Of a stretch of 64,000 nt of DNA, positions 29,807 through 39,337 are shown piece after piece (the stretch's first letter is position 1; the number at the start of each line of letters is the position of its first letter). The stretch spans positions 186,001-250,000 of the forward strand of contig NZ_CP135033.1 in the NCBI RefSeq assembly GCF_039394605.1, given 5' to 3'. A program made the position numbers and the translations under genes. The notes below the pieces were generated by a model. It was not told where the DNA came from. It saw only the letters and a list, made by a program, of their open reading frames with translations, and did no database searches. Origin of the DNA: Buchnera aphidicola (Kurisakia onigurumii) (lineage in GTDB: Bacteria; Pseudomonadota; Gammaproteobacteria; Enterobacterales; Enterobacteriaceae).

Positions 29807-30541
29807 ATGAATAATGCAATAAATAGATCTATAGTTCTTGATACTGAAACTACAGGAATGAATTCTTCAGGAATAATATATAAAAATCATAAAATTATTG
29901 AAATAGGAGCTATAGAATTAATTAATAGAAAATCAACTGGTAAATTTTTTCATAAATATCTTAATCCTGATAGAAAAATTGATAAGCAAGCTTTTCACGT
30001 ACACGGTATTTCTGATAATTTTTTAAAAGATAAAAAAAGATTTAAAGATATTGCAATTTATTTTTTTAATTATATAAAAGATGCTAATTTGATAATTCAT
30101 AATGCATCTTTTGATATATCGTTTTTAGATTATGAATTTAGTATGCTTAGAAATAATTTTCCACCCATAAAAGATATTTGTAAAATTACTGATACTCTTA
30201 GTATAGCACGAAAACTTTTTCCTGGAAAAAAAAATAATTTAAATGCTTTATGCTCTAGATTAAATATATCTATTAAAGAAAGAATTTTACACAGTGCTAT
30301 TTTAGATGCTGAAATTTTAAAAAAAATATATTTAAGAATGACTGGTAAACAAAAATCAATTAATTTTAATGTTAAAGATCAGAAAAATATTAACAAAAAA
30401 AATAATTTACATAAAAAATCAAATTATATATACAATACAATTGTTAAAAAAGCAAATAAAAAAGATGTTTTGCAACATCAAGAATATTTAAAAATAATAA
30501 AAAAGAATAATAAAAAAATGTATTTAGAAAAAAAAATATAA
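29807..30541 (+). CDS. dnaQ: DNA polymerase III epsilon subunit (3'-5' proofreading exonuclease)
   Basis: Proofreading partner of DnaE. The 244 residues compare with 243 in E. coli. The DEDDh motifs are complete: VLDTETTGMN (Asp12, Glu14 type), NASFDISFLDYEF near 100 and HSAILDAEIL near 163. QKSINF near 183 corresponds to the beta-clamp binding QTSMAF of E. coli. The lysine- and asparagine-rich C-terminus would bind DnaE. AGGA stands 6 bases before the ATG. tRNA-Asp follows, as in E. coli. Confidence 0.97.
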   Translation: MNNAINRSIVLDTETTGMNSSGIIYKNHKIIEIGAIELINRKSTGKFFHKYLNPDRKIDKQAFHVHGISDNFLKDKKRFKDIAIYFFNYIKDANLIIHNASFDISFLDYEFSMLRNNFPPIKDICKITDTLSIARKLFPGKKNNLNALCSRLNISIKERILHSAILDAEILKKIYLRMTGKQKSINFNVKDQKNINKKNNLHKKSNYIYNTIVKKANKKDVLQHQEYLKIIKKNNKKMYLEKKI

Positions 30542-30546
30542 ATTTA

Positions 30547-30575
30547 TTGACTGCTTGTTAAAAAAAATATACTAT
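30547..30575 (+). promoter_or_regulatory. Promoter of tRNA-Asp
   Basis: TTGACT (30547-30552), a 17-bp spacer and TACTAT (30570-30575). It begins right after the dnaQ stop and places a start site about 10 bases before tRNA-Asp. Confidence 0.55.
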
Positions 30576-30593
30576 TAATAATAGTTTATATTT

Positions 30594-30667
30594 GGTGCGG
30601 TAGTTCAGTTGGTTAGAATATCGGCCTGTCACGCCGGAGGTCACGGGTTCAAGTCCCGTCCGCACCG
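30594..30667 (+). tRNA. trnD: tRNA-Asp (GUC)
   Basis: Acceptor GGTGCGG pairs CCGCACC, with discriminator G. The anticodon loop CTGTCAC reads GTC, and the T-arm is GGGTTCAAGTCCC. It matches E. coli tRNA-Asp closely. CCA is not encoded. Confidence 0.97.
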
Positions 30668-30879
30668 TAATTAAAATAGTAAAATATGATAAAATAAATA
30701 AAACACTTCTTTAATATTAAACCAAAAAAATAATTATAAATTTAATATAAAAATTTTCTTATTTTATATTATATAAATAATTTTATAGACTTTAAAAAAG
30801 TTTTTTATCAAAAAAGTATATTTTTAATAAAATATATGAAATAAATTTTTTTTAATTAATTTTTATATTGTGAATTTTT

Positions 30880-31341
30880 ATGATTAAGAAATACATTATT
30901 ACTTGGGATATGCTACAAATTTATTCGGTAAAGCTAGCTAAACAACTAATTCATGTTAAAAAATGGAAATTTATAATTGCAATTAGTAGAGGAGGGTTAG
31001 TACCAGCTGCAATATTAGCTAGAGAATTAGAAATTCGATTTGTAGATACTATTTGTATTTCTAGTTATGATCATGATTGTAGAAAAAAAATGAAAATATT
31101 AAAAAAATCTAAAGATTATGGTAATAATACTCTTATCGTAGATGATTTAATAGATACAGGTCATACAGCAAAAATAATTAAAAGTTTATATCCTAAATCT
31201 TTTTTTGTAACTATTTTTGCGAAACCAAAAGGAAAATTATTGGTTGATAAATATATTATAGATGTGTCACAAGATATATGGATTGAGCAACCTTGGGATA
31301 TGAAAATTTCTTATAGTACTCCTGTATTTAAACTTTCTTAA
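30880..31341 (+). CDS. gpt: Xanthine-guanine phosphoribosyltransferase
   Basis: Salvages guanine, xanthine and hypoxanthine to nucleotides using PRPP. The 153 residues compare with 152 in E. coli. The N-terminal YIITWDMLQIYSVKLAKQL and ISRGGLVPAAILARELEIR match closely. The PRPP-binding motif LIVDDLIDTGHTA lies near 86-98, and DIWIEQPWDM closes the purine-binding hood. Salvage of host purines makes sense for an endosymbiont. It has no close operon partner; grpE follows 83 bp downstream. Confidence 0.96.
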   Translation: MIKKYIITWDMLQIYSVKLAKQLIHVKKWKFIIAISRGGLVPAAILARELEIRFVDTICISSYDHDCRKKMKILKKSKDYGNNTLIVDDLIDTGHTAKIIKSLYPKSFFVTIFAKPKGKLLVDKYIIDVSQDIWIEQPWDMKISYSTPVFKLS

Positions 31342-31424
31342 ATTTTATATAGTGTTGAATAATTTTATTATCAGTATTTTTTAAAATTTTTAAAAAATAT
31401 TATTCAAATTTTTGGAATTTTATT

Positions 31425-31949
31425 ATGAAATATGAAAAAAAAAATAATGAATTACATGAAACAAAAAAAAATAGTAAATTTTATAAAATTGAAAAAAAAA
31501 TAAAAATTTTAAAAAAAAATATTGTAGAATTAAAAAAAATAGAAGAAAAAAAAATAGAAAAATTATTTTTTAGATCTGAAAAAGATATTCAAAATGCACA
31601 TAAATTTTCTTTAGAAACCGAAATTTCTAATTTTTTACCAATTATAGATAGTTTGGAAAGAGCTATTGATACTGTAAAAAATATGGATTCTTTGATTCAA
31701 GAAATTCCTATTAGTTTAAAATTAATTTTAAATTTATTATTAAATTTATTCAAAGAATTTCATATTCGTGTAATTTTTGATGAAAAAAAATTATTTAATC
31801 CTGATATTCATCAGGCTGTAGTTATGATTCCATCTGAAACAATTGAAAAAAATAATATTATTTCTGTTATGCAAAAAGGATATATTTTACATAATAGATT
31901 ATTAAGAGCTGCTTTAGTAACAGTTTCATCTGGAAAAAATAAAAATTGA
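31425..31949 (+). CDS. grpE: GrpE nucleotide exchange factor for DnaK
   Basis: Releases ADP from the DnaK chaperone. The 174 residues compare with 197 in E. coli; the unstructured N-terminus is short. A long Lys/Glu-rich coiled coil (residues 20-70) leads to the signature EKDIQNAHKFSLETEISNF and FLPIIDSLERAID, then the C-terminal beta domain with FNPDIHQAVVM and GYILHNRLLRAALVTVS. As I recall, Buchnera often has two grpE copies; this one near smpB is the E. coli-like locus. Confidence 0.93.
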   Translation: MKYEKKNNELHETKKNSKFYKIEKKIKILKKNIVELKKIEEKKIEKLFFRSEKDIQNAHKFSLETEISNFLPIIDSLERAIDTVKNMDSLIQEIPISLKLILNLLLNLFKEFHIRVIFDEKKLFNPDIHQAVVMIPSETIEKNNIISVMQKGYILHNRLLRAALVTVSSGKNKN

Positions 31950-31980
31950 TTTTTAAAAATATAATTTTTTAAAAAAAATA

Positions 31981-32469
31981 ATGAAAAAAAATAGTAAAAA
32001 AAAAAAATATTATTTAACAATTTGTAAAAATAAAAATTCTTATTTTAATTATTTTATTAAAGAAAAATATGAATGTGGATTGTCTTTAAAAGGTTGGGAA
32101 ATAAAATCTATTCGTTCTCGAAGAACAAATATTCACAATAGTTATATATTTATTCGGGAAGGAAATGCATATATTGTAGGAGTTTCTATTAGACCTTTAT
32201 ATAATACATCATTATCATCAGAATCGTATAAAGATAAAAGAAATATACAATTACTTTTACATAAAAAAGAAATAAATTATTTACTTGGTAAAATTAGTAG
32301 AGAAGGATATAGTTTAATTGCATTATCTTTGATTTTAAAAAAATCATGGTGTAAAATAATTATAGGTCTTGCTAAAGGAAAAAAGAATATAGATAAAAGA
32401 ATTTGTGAAAAAAATAAAGAATGGATAATAACAAAAAATAGAATTTTTAAAAATTCATTCAAAAATTAA
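31981..32469 (+). CDS. smpB: SsrA-binding protein SmpB
   Basis: Partner of tmRNA in rescue of stalled ribosomes. The 162 residues compare with 160 in E. coli. Core motifs are FIKEKYECGLSLKGWEIKSI, the RRTNIHNSYIFIREGNAYI segment and LAKGKKNIDKR near 131. The lysine-rich C-terminal tail reaches the decoding centre. grpE next to smpB is also the E. coli order. A T23 run and a hairpin follow the stop. The ssrA gene itself is not seen in the window. Confidence 0.95.
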   Translation: MKKNSKKKKYYLTICKNKNSYFNYFIKEKYECGLSLKGWEIKSIRSRRTNIHNSYIFIREGNAYIVGVSIRPLYNTSLSSESYKDKRNIQLLLHKKEINYLLGKISREGYSLIALSLILKKSWCKIIIGLAKGKKNIDKRICEKNKEWIITKNRIFKNSFKN

Positions 32470-32881
32470 AAAATATTTTTTTTTTTTTTTTTTTTTTTGA
32501 AATATAGATATATTGGTAAAAAAATAATTTATATATATATAATATATAGTATATAACAATATTTTTTTTAAAATGATCTAAAATAGCTCAAAAAAAAATA
32601 AATAATTATCTAAAGGGCTATTTTAGTTTTTAAACAATTTAATTTTTTATTAAATATAAAAATAATATTTTATTGATAAAAATAATATAATTTTTTATTA
32701 CAATACTTTATCAATAATAAAATTAAATAAAAAAAATAATTCTATACGTGCTAGAATATAAAATATTATTTTTAATAAATTTAAAATAATAAAATTAATT
32801 TTTATATATATTTTTTGGAATTAAAAACTTAAAAACATTTTATTATTTTTTTATATATAAAATTTTTTTTAAAAAGTATTT
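32470..32881. other. Intergenic region between convergent smpB and acpS
   Basis: 412 bp with no gene. It contains a run of 23 T at 32476-32498, seven bases after the smpB stop and the longest homopolymer I saw in the window, and a bidirectional terminator (separate entry). The rest is A+T-rich without recognisable content. Confidence 0.6.
32578..32630. terminator. Hairpin terminator between smpB and acpS
   Basis: Perfect 10-bp arms CTAAAATAGC (32578-32587) and GCTATTTTAG (32617-32626) around a 29-base loop. TTTT follows on the plus strand and a short T-run also on the minus strand. It lies between two convergent genes and could serve both. Confidence 0.6.
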
Positions 32882-33262
32882 TTATTTTTCTAATATAACT
32901 AAGGTAACAATATATTTAATTTCATCAGTTATAGTTAAATAAGATTTTTTTATTTTCATATTATTGAACAATTTTTTTGCATTTTTTAAAAATATAATTT
33001 TTGGTTTTCCTTCTTTATTATTTCGTATTTCTAATTGGTTCCAATATATTCCTTTTTGTATTCCTGTACCCAAAGCTTTAGAAGCAGCTTCTTTTGCTGA
33101 AAATCTTGTAGATATATAACGAATAGAAAAAGAACTCATTAAGTATTTTTTCCATTCATATACAGATAAAATTCTTTTTGCTAATTTTATTTGATTTTTT
33201 TTTTTCAATTTTCTAATTCTTTTTATTTGTAATAAATCTAATCCAATACCGAAAATAGTCAT
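32882..33262 (-). CDS. acpS: Holo-[acyl-carrier-protein] synthase
   Basis: Transfers 4'-phosphopantetheine from CoA to acyl carrier protein. The 126 residues match E. coli (126). The Mg-binding GIGLDLLQIKRI (Asp near residue 9) and RFSAKEAASKALGTG (Glu near 58) are complete. It ends the lepA-lepB-rnc-era-acpS block on the minus strand; the recO and pdxJ genes that lie between era and acpS in E. coli are gone. It supplies holo-ACP for FabZ and FabI and for the lipoate route. Confidence 0.95.
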   Translation of the reverse strand: MTIFGIGLDLLQIKRIRKLKKKNQIKLAKRILSVYEWKKYLMSSFSIRYISTRFSAKEAASKALGTGIQKGIYWNQLEIRNNKEGKPKIIFLKNAKKLFNNMKIKKSYLTITDEIKYIVTLVILEK

Positions 33263-33337
33263 TTTTATTTTTTTTATTTATTTTATCATTTAAATTTAAT
33301 AATATAATTGTTAATTATATAATTATAAATTTGTAAT

Positions 33338-34162
33338 TTATTTATTTATTTTTATCCATAAAAATAAATGAATTTTTTTTTTTAAAATTTTTTTTATATC
33401 TATTCTGGATTGAATACTGCATTTTTTTATTTTTTTACCATTTATTCCAATCATTATTTTTTTATATCTTTCATTTTTTACTAAAATGTAAGATTTAATA
33501 TAGTATTCGTTATTACTGTGTAAATTAAATGATTCAATTTTTACTTGAAAAGTATAAGGTAACTCTTTGTTTAAATGTATCATGAATTTTTCTCGAATAA
33601 TTTCAGATATAGAAAATTTTATATCTTTATCAGTAAATATATTTTTTTCGAAAATATGTTGAGATGATGGAATCATGTTTTTAATAAAATTAAAAATTAT
33701 TTTTATATCTTTTTTTTTTTTTGTAGATATAGGTATAATATTTTTTATATATTTTATTTTTTTTATATAAGATAAAATTATTTCTTTATTTTTTAATTTA
33801 TCAATTTTATTTAATACAAAAATAAAAGGTATTTTTGTATTATAAATTAATTGAAATATCCATTGATCATCTTTGTTCCAAAATATATTATCAGTTACAA
33901 AGATTATCAATTTTGATTGTAATATTGCATGTTGAATTTTTTTAAAATATTTTTTTTGATTTATTTCTATTCCTGGTGTGTCTATATATATAAATTGATG
34001 TGAAACAGTCGTATGAATTCCTAGTAAAAGATCTGTTGTAGTATTTTTTTTATTTGTCACAATAGATATTTTTTTTTTTATTAATTTATTCATTAGAGTA
34101 GATTTACCTACATTTGGTCTACCTACTATGGATATTTTTCCTGCATATTTTTTTATTTTCAT
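33338..34162 (-). CDS. era: GTPase Era
   Basis: GTPase that binds the 3' end of 16S rRNA during 30S assembly. The 274 residues compare with 301 in E. coli. G1 GRPNVGKS near residue 13, G3 DTPG near 60 and G4 NKID near 121 are intact. The KH domain keeps its GxxG loop (IGINGKKIK), but the protein stops at LFLWIKINK, some 17 residues earlier than E. coli. A run of 13 A (33710-33722) lies in the coding strand without breaking the frame. It starts 7 bp after the rnc stop. Confidence 0.95.
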   Translation of the reverse strand: MKIKKYAGKISIVGRPNVGKSTLMNKLIKKKISIVTNKKNTTTDLLLGIHTTVSHQFIYIDTPGIEINQKKYFKKIQHAILQSKLIIFVTDNIFWNKDDQWIFQLIYNTKIPFIFVLNKIDKLKNKEIILSYIKKIKYIKNIIPISTKKKKDIKIIFNFIKNMIPSSQHIFEKNIFTDKDIKFSISEIIREKFMIHLNKELPYTFQVKIESFNLHSNNEYYIKSYILVKNERYKKIMIGINGKKIKKCSIQSRIDIKKILKKKIHLFLWIKINK

Positions 34163-34169
34163 AATTTTG

Positions 34170-34850
34170 TTATTCTAAACCTAATTTTATTAAAGCGCGT
34201 TGAGCAGCATCTTGTTCAGCTTTTCTACGACTTGTTCCAATACCAATAGAATATTCATTTATTCCATTGATTTGACAATGAATTGTAAATATTTGATTAT
34301 GTGCTTCTCCATAAATTTGTACAATTAAATATGATGGCAAAGATAAATGTTTTGATTGTAGATATTCTTGTAATCTTGTTTTAGGATCTTTTTGTGTTAT
34401 TCCGGGATTAATTTTTTTTAATCTACTTTTATACCATTTCAAAACTAATTTTTGTACAGTATATATGTTACTATCTAAAAATATTCCTCCTATTAGTGCT
34501 TCAATAGTATTTGCGAGAATAGATTCTCGTTGAACTCCTCCACTTTTTAATTCTCCTTGTCCTAAATATAGATATTCTCCTAATTTAAATTCATGAGCTA
34601 TATTTGCTAAAGTATTTCCACGAACCAAAGTAGCACGCATTCTACTCATATCTCCTTCATTAACTTTTGGAAAATATTTATATAATGCGTCAGCAATAAT
34701 AAAACTTAATATTGAATCTCCTAAAAACTCTAGTCTTTCATTATGATGACTACTAGCACTTCTATGAGTTAATGCTAATGATAAGAGTTCGACATTAATA
34801 AAAGTATAACCTATAATTTTTTGTAATTTATTTTTATCTTCATAATCCAT
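34170..34850 (-). CDS. rnc: Ribonuclease III
   Basis: Double-strand-specific endoribonuclease that processes rRNA precursors. The 226 residues match E. coli (226). The signature [21 protein letters not shown] near residues 37-57 carries the catalytic Glu and Asp, and [11 protein letters not shown] near 112 carries the second metal-ligand pair. A dsRNA-binding domain follows ([10 protein letters not shown] to the C-terminal [16 protein letters not shown]). A clear substrate, the long 16S leader/trailer stem, lies at 26530-28284. Confidence 0.97.
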   Translation of the reverse strand: MDYEDKNKLQKIIGYTFINVELLSLALTHRSASSHHNERLEFLGDSILSFIIADALYKYFPKVNEGDMSRMRATLVRGNTLANIAHEFKLGEYLYLGQGELKSGGVQRESILANTIEALIGGIFLDSNIYTVQKLVLKWYKSRLKKINPGITQKDPKTRLQEYLQSKHLSLPSYLIVQIYGEAHNQIFTIHCQINGINEYSIGIGTSRRKAEQDAAQRALIKLGLE

Positions 34851-34952
34851 ATTTTGTTAATACATTGAAAATGCAATTATCATGCTATTTAATTATAATA
34901 CAAATTATATTTGTATATGATTTTGTTATATTTTTTTAAAAATTGTAATTAT

Positions 34953-35858
34953 TTAATAAATTATTTTGATTCGATTAAATCGTATTTTTTTAAAAAAATT
35001 ATTTTCTGTTTTATCTATACTCATCCATATGAAAAAAACTTTTCCTATTAAATATTTATCAGGTACAAATCCCCAATATCTACTGTCAAAACTATTATCT
35101 CTATTATCTCCTAACATAAAATAATTATTTTTTGGAATAATCCATAGTCCTATTTTTTTGTTTTTTTGATGAAAATATAAATTTTTTTGATCGATATATT
35201 TATTATTTAATATAATATTATATTTTTTATTTTTAATAGTTTCTTCAATTATACTTATTTTATTTTTTTTTATTTTTTTATCATTTATATCATTTTTCAT
35301 CATTTTATGAAAATATTGAATTTTAGAATTCGTAATATTTTTATTTTTTATATATATTTTATTAATAATATTTTTTTTTTTATTAAATATACTAATTTTT
35401 TTCCTATTATTATCGTAATAAATAACATCTCCAGGTAATCCAATAATACGTTTTACAAAATAAATATTTTTATTTTTAGGAAATTTAAAAACTACTATAT
35501 CACCTCTTTTTGGTGTAGATATATTTATCCATTTTTTTTGATTAATTGGATTTTTTATACCATACGAATATTTTTTTACCAATATATAATCACCATTACA
35601 TAATGTTGGAACCATAGATTCAGAAGGAATTTGAAAAGGCTCGCAGATAAAAGATCTTATTATAAATACGGATAGTAATATAAAATAAAATGATCCAATA
35701 AAATTTATAAAATCTAAAATACATAAAAAAAAAAAATTATATGATACTGATGAAATATTTTTTTCTTTTAAATAAAAAAGAAAAAATTTATTGAAAATAA
35801 AACAAAAAAAAGAAAAACATGTAATTATTAAAAAAAAAATAGTTGAATTAGTATCCAA
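34953..35858 (-). CDS. lepB: Signal peptidase I
   Basis: Inner-membrane peptidase that removes signal peptides of Sec-exported proteins. The 301 residues compare with 324 in E. coli. Two N-terminal transmembrane segments are followed by the catalytic Ser in PFQIPSESMVPTL near 92 and the catalytic Lys in YFVKRIIGLPGD near 146. GDNRDNSFDSRYWGFVP lies near 264. The start is a TTG, preceded by AAGGA about 9 bases away. The middle (residues 165-215) is expanded with Lys and Asn. It is followed by rnc and era in the conserved operon. Confidence 0.95.
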   Translation of the reverse strand: MDTNSTIFFLIITCFSFFCFIFNKFFLFYLKEKNISSVSYNFFFLCILDFINFIGSFYFILLSVFIIRSFICEPFQIPSESMVPTLCNGDYILVKKYSYGIKNPINQKKWINISTPKRGDIVVFKFPKNKNIYFVKRIIGLPGDVIYYDNNRKKISIFNKKKNIINKIYIKNKNITNSKIQYFHKMMKNDINDKKIKKNKISIIEETIKNKKYNIILNNKYIDQKNLYFHQKNKKIGLWIIPKNNYFMLGDNRDNSFDSRYWGFVPDKYLIGKVFFIWMSIDKTENNFFKKIRFNRIKIIY

Positions 35859-35918
35859 TATATTATCCTTATTTTAACATATGTTTTTTAATTTATAATT
35901 AAAAATTTATCTTAATAC

Positions 35919-37709
35919 TTATTTTATATTTAAAATAGAAAAAAATGTTTCTTGAGGTATATTAATATTTCCAATTTGTTTCATTCTTTTTTTTCCTTTT
36001 TTTTGCTTTTGTAACAACTTTTTTTTCCTAGAAATATCCCCTCCATAACATTTAGCAAGAACATTTTTTCTCAATTGTTTAATAGTACCTCGAGTAATAA
36101 TTTTATTTCCAATTGCAGCTTGCAAAATAATATCAAATTGATGTCTTGGAATTGTTTTTTTCATTTTTTGTATGATATTATCAGAATAATTTTTAACATT
36201 AGATCTATGTATTATAAGAGATAAAGAATCTATTCTTTCATGATTTATTAAAATATCTAGTTTAACCGAATCTGTTTTTTTAAATTTATAAAAATCATAC
36301 TCTAAAGAAGCATATCCACTGGTAACAGATTTAAGGTTATCAAAAAAATTTAGTACAATTTCAGACATAGGTATTTCATACGTAATAGAAACTTGTCTAT
36401 TATGATAAACTAAATTAGTTTGAATACCTCTTTTTTTATTACATAATATAATTATGTTACCAACATATTTAATAGGAGATAATATATTGCATTTTGCTAT
36501 AGGTTCTTGTAATTCTTTGATTATGTTATTTTCTGGAAATTTAGAAGGATTATCTAAGTATAAAATATTATTTTTATTTGTGATTATTTTATAAGTGACC
36601 GAAGGTGTAGTAGAAATTATATTTAAATTGTATTCTCGTTCTAATCGAGATTGAATTATTTCCATATGCAATAAACCTAAAAATCCGCATCTAAAACCAA
36701 ATCCTAGTGCTGAAGAATGTTCTACTTCATAAAATAAAGAAGAATCATTTAAGCTAAGTTTCTTAAGAGCATCTTGAAAAACGTGATATTGATTAGAAGA
36801 TACAGGAAATATTCCAGCATATATTTGAGGTTTTATTTTTTTAAATCCTGGTAGAGAATTTTTGGCTGGATTTTTTAATGATGTTATTGTATCTCCTACT
36901 AATATTGCATTAACGTTTTTAATACCACAGATTATCCATCCTACTTCTCCACATTGTAATTTGGATTTTTTGATTTTTTTGGGTGTAAATATACCTATTG
37001 ATTCAACAGTATACTCATTTTGAGTACTCATAATTTTTATTCTCAATCCTTTTTTTAAAGTTCCGTTTTTTATACAAACTAAAGATATAACACCGAGATA
37101 GTTATCAAACCAAGAATCAATTATCAGTGCTTGTAAAGGTTTATTTATACTTCCTTTAGGATGCGGTATGTCAGATATTATTCTTTCTAATAGGTCATTA
37201 ATACCAAATCCAGTTTTTCCGGAACATTGAATTGCATTTTTTGCAGAAATACCTATCATATCTTCTATTTCATTTTTTACTTGATTAGGATTAGAAGTAG
37301 GTAAATCAATTTTATTTAATACTGGTATTACTTTTAATCCCATATCAATTGCTGTATAGCAATTTGCTAAAGTTTGAGCTTCCACTCCTTGTGATGTATC
37401 AATAACTAAAATAGCTCCTTCGCAAGCACTTAAGGATCTAGATACTTCATATGAAAAATTTACATGTCCTGGAGTATCAATAAAATTTAGTTTAAATTTT
37501 TTTTTATTTTTAGATTTATAAATTATAGATACGCTTTGAGCTTTAATTGTAATACCGCGCTCTTTTTCCAAATCCATAGTGTCTAATACTTGATCAGACA
37601 TTTCTCTTTTTGTTAATCCTCCGCATATTTGAATTAATCTATCAGAGATAGTTGATTTTCCATGATCAATATGTGCAATTATAGAAAAGTTTCGTATATA
37701 ATTTATCAT
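35919..37709 (-). CDS. lepA: Elongation factor 4 (LepA)
   Basis: Ribosome-bound translational GTPase. The 596 residues compare with 599 in E. coli. G1 AHIDHGKST near residue 12, G3 DTPGHVNF near 79 and G4 NKIDLP near 132 are intact. EF-G-like domains II, III and V and the LepA-specific C-terminal domain follow, with [26 protein letters not shown], seen here in parts, being diagnostic. It heads the lepA-lepB-rnc-era-acpS unit and is divergent from mnmA. Confidence 0.97.
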   Translation of the reverse strand: MINYIRNFSIIAHIDHGKSTISDRLIQICGGLTKREMSDQVLDTMDLEKERGITIKAQSVSIIYKSKNKKKFKLNFIDTPGHVNFSYEVSRSLSACEGAILVIDTSQGVEAQTLANCYTAIDMGLKVIPVLNKIDLPTSNPNQVKNEIEDMIGISAKNAIQCSGKTGFGINDLLERIISDIPHPKGSINKPLQALIIDSWFDNYLGVISLVCIKNGTLKKGLRIKIMSTQNEYTVESIGIFTPKKIKKSKLQCGEVGWIICGIKNVNAILVGDTITSLKNPAKNSLPGFKKIKPQIYAGIFPVSSNQYHVFQDALKKLSLNDSSLFYEVEHSSALGFGFRCGFLGLLHMEIIQSRLEREYNLNIISTTPSVTYKIITNKNNILYLDNPSKFPENNIIKELQEPIAKCNILSPIKYVGNIIILCNKKRGIQTNLVYHNRQVSITYEIPMSEIVLNFFDNLKSVTSGYASLEYDFYKFKKTDSVKLDILINHERIDSLSLIIHRSNVKNYSDNIIQKMKKTIPRHQFDIILQAAIGNKIITRGTIKQLRKNVLAKCYGGDISRKKKLLQKQKKGKKRMKQIGNINIPQETFFSILNIK

Positions 37710-38006
37710 TTATTCTTACACACTTTTATTGGTTTATATTGTTAATAATTATAAATATTACTATTTAAATTAAATTGTATGTATGTATAATATATTTAAA
37801 TTTTTTATATTTTTAAATAATATTAAAATATTTTTTTTAAATTTTTGTTTTTTATTTACATAAATTTTATCAAAAACAAAAAAAATTAGCTACTGTAGTT
37901 TTTATAGTAATATTTTTTAAAATATATATATTTAATATAAATAATCAATAATTTTTATATATTCATTATTTTTGATTTTTTTAAAATTATATAAAATGGA
38001 AAAATT
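37710..38006. other. Divergent intergenic region between lepA and mnmA
   Basis: 297 bp of A+T with no gene. It must carry the lepA-operon promoter (minus) and the mnmA promoter (plus); I could not single out either. Confidence 0.4.
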
Positions 38007-39107
38007 ATGGTAAATAAAAAAATTATTGTTGCAATGTCAGGAGGAGTAGATTCTTCCGTATCTGCTTTGATTTTAAAAAAAAAAAAATATCAAGTAGAAG
38101 GTTTATTTATGAAAAATTGGGAAGAAGATGATACAACTTCTTTTTGCCATTCAAAAAAAGATTTAAAAGATGTTACATCTGTATGTAATTCTATTAATAT
38201 ACCATTACATATTGTAAACTTTTCAATAGAATATTGGGATTTGGTATTTAAAAAATTTTTAAAAGATTTAAAACAAGGAAAAACTCCTAATCCTGATATA
38301 TTGTGTAATAAGGAAATAAAATTTAAACTTTTTTTAAAATTTGCTATAGAAAATTTAAATGCAGATTTTATTGCAACAGGTCATTATGTTCAAAAAAAAA
38401 AATATAAAAATAACTTTTTTTTATGTAGATCAAAAGATACAAAAAAAGATCAAAGTTATTTCTTATATACTTTAAATCAATATCAAATTAGTAAAACTAT
38501 TTTTCCTATAGGAAATTTACAAAAATTACAGGTTAGAAAAATTGCTAAAAATAATCATATTTCTGTATTTGATAAAAAAGATTCAACAGGAATTTGTTTT
38601 ATTGAACCTAAAAAATTTAGTTTATTTATAAGAAAATTTATCAATTCTAATCCTGGAGATATTGTTTCAGTTTCGGGAAAGATATTAGGAAAACATATTG
38701 GTTTAGAAAATTATACTTTAGGACAAAGAAAAGGATTAAATATCGGAGGAATGAAATATTTAAAAAATTCTCCTTGGTATGTTGTTGATAAAAATATTCA
38801 TACAAATGAATTAATTGTAGAACAAGATAATAATAATATATATTTATTATCAATTGGTATGTTATTACAATCAGTAAATTGGATTAATGAAAAAACATCT
38901 TTAAAAAAATATTTTTATTGTACTGTTAAAACTAGATATTTACAAAAAGATATTCCATGTATAGTATTTCATAAAAAATTATTATATACAAAAGTATTAT
39001 TTATAGGATTGGTATCTTCAATTACACCGGGTCAATCTGCTGTATTTTACTCAAAAAAAATTTGTTTAGGAGGTGGTATTATTGAAAAAAAATTACCTTT
39101 TGTATAA
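38007..39107 (+). CDS. mnmA: tRNA-specific 2-thiouridylase MnmA (TrmU)
   Basis: Thiolates U34 of Lys, Glu and Gln tRNAs. The 366 residues compare with 368 in E. coli. The PP-loop AMSGGVDSSVSALIL lies at residues 9-23. The catalytic cysteines sit in NPDILCNKEIKF near 97 and STGICFI near 197. TLGQRKGLNIGG follows near 242, and a beta-barrel C-terminal domain ends SAVFYSKKICLGGGII. GGAAA precedes the ATG. The gene order mnmA-purB is conserved with E. coli. Confidence 0.97.
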   Translation: MVNKKIIVAMSGGVDSSVSALILKKKKYQVEGLFMKNWEEDDTTSFCHSKKDLKDVTSVCNSINIPLHIVNFSIEYWDLVFKKFLKDLKQGKTPNPDILCNKEIKFKLFLKFAIENLNADFIATGHYVQKKKYKNNFFLCRSKDTKKDQSYFLYTLNQYQISKTIFPIGNLQKLQVRKIAKNNHISVFDKKDSTGICFIEPKKFSLFIRKFINSNPGDIVSVSGKILGKHIGLENYTLGQRKGLNIGGMKYLKNSPWYVVDKNIHTNELIVEQDNNNIYLLSIGMLLQSVNWINEKTSLKKYFYCTVKTRYLQKDIPCIVFHKKLLYTKVLFIGLVSSITPGQSAVFYSKKICLGGGIIEKKLPFV

Positions 39108-39337
39108 TGTTATAAATTTTTCAAAAATATTTTTTTATATGTAAAATTTTTAATTTTATTTATACTTATGTTAAAATAAAACACAATATAATGTTATAAA
39201 AATTTTTATTTATTATAAAATATATAAATTACTGTAATAATATCTATTTTTTTTTATTAATTTTTAATTTTAAAAAATTAAAAACAAAATTTATTTAAAA
39301 TATTTTAATTAAATTTTTATCCAATTAAGGTTAAATA

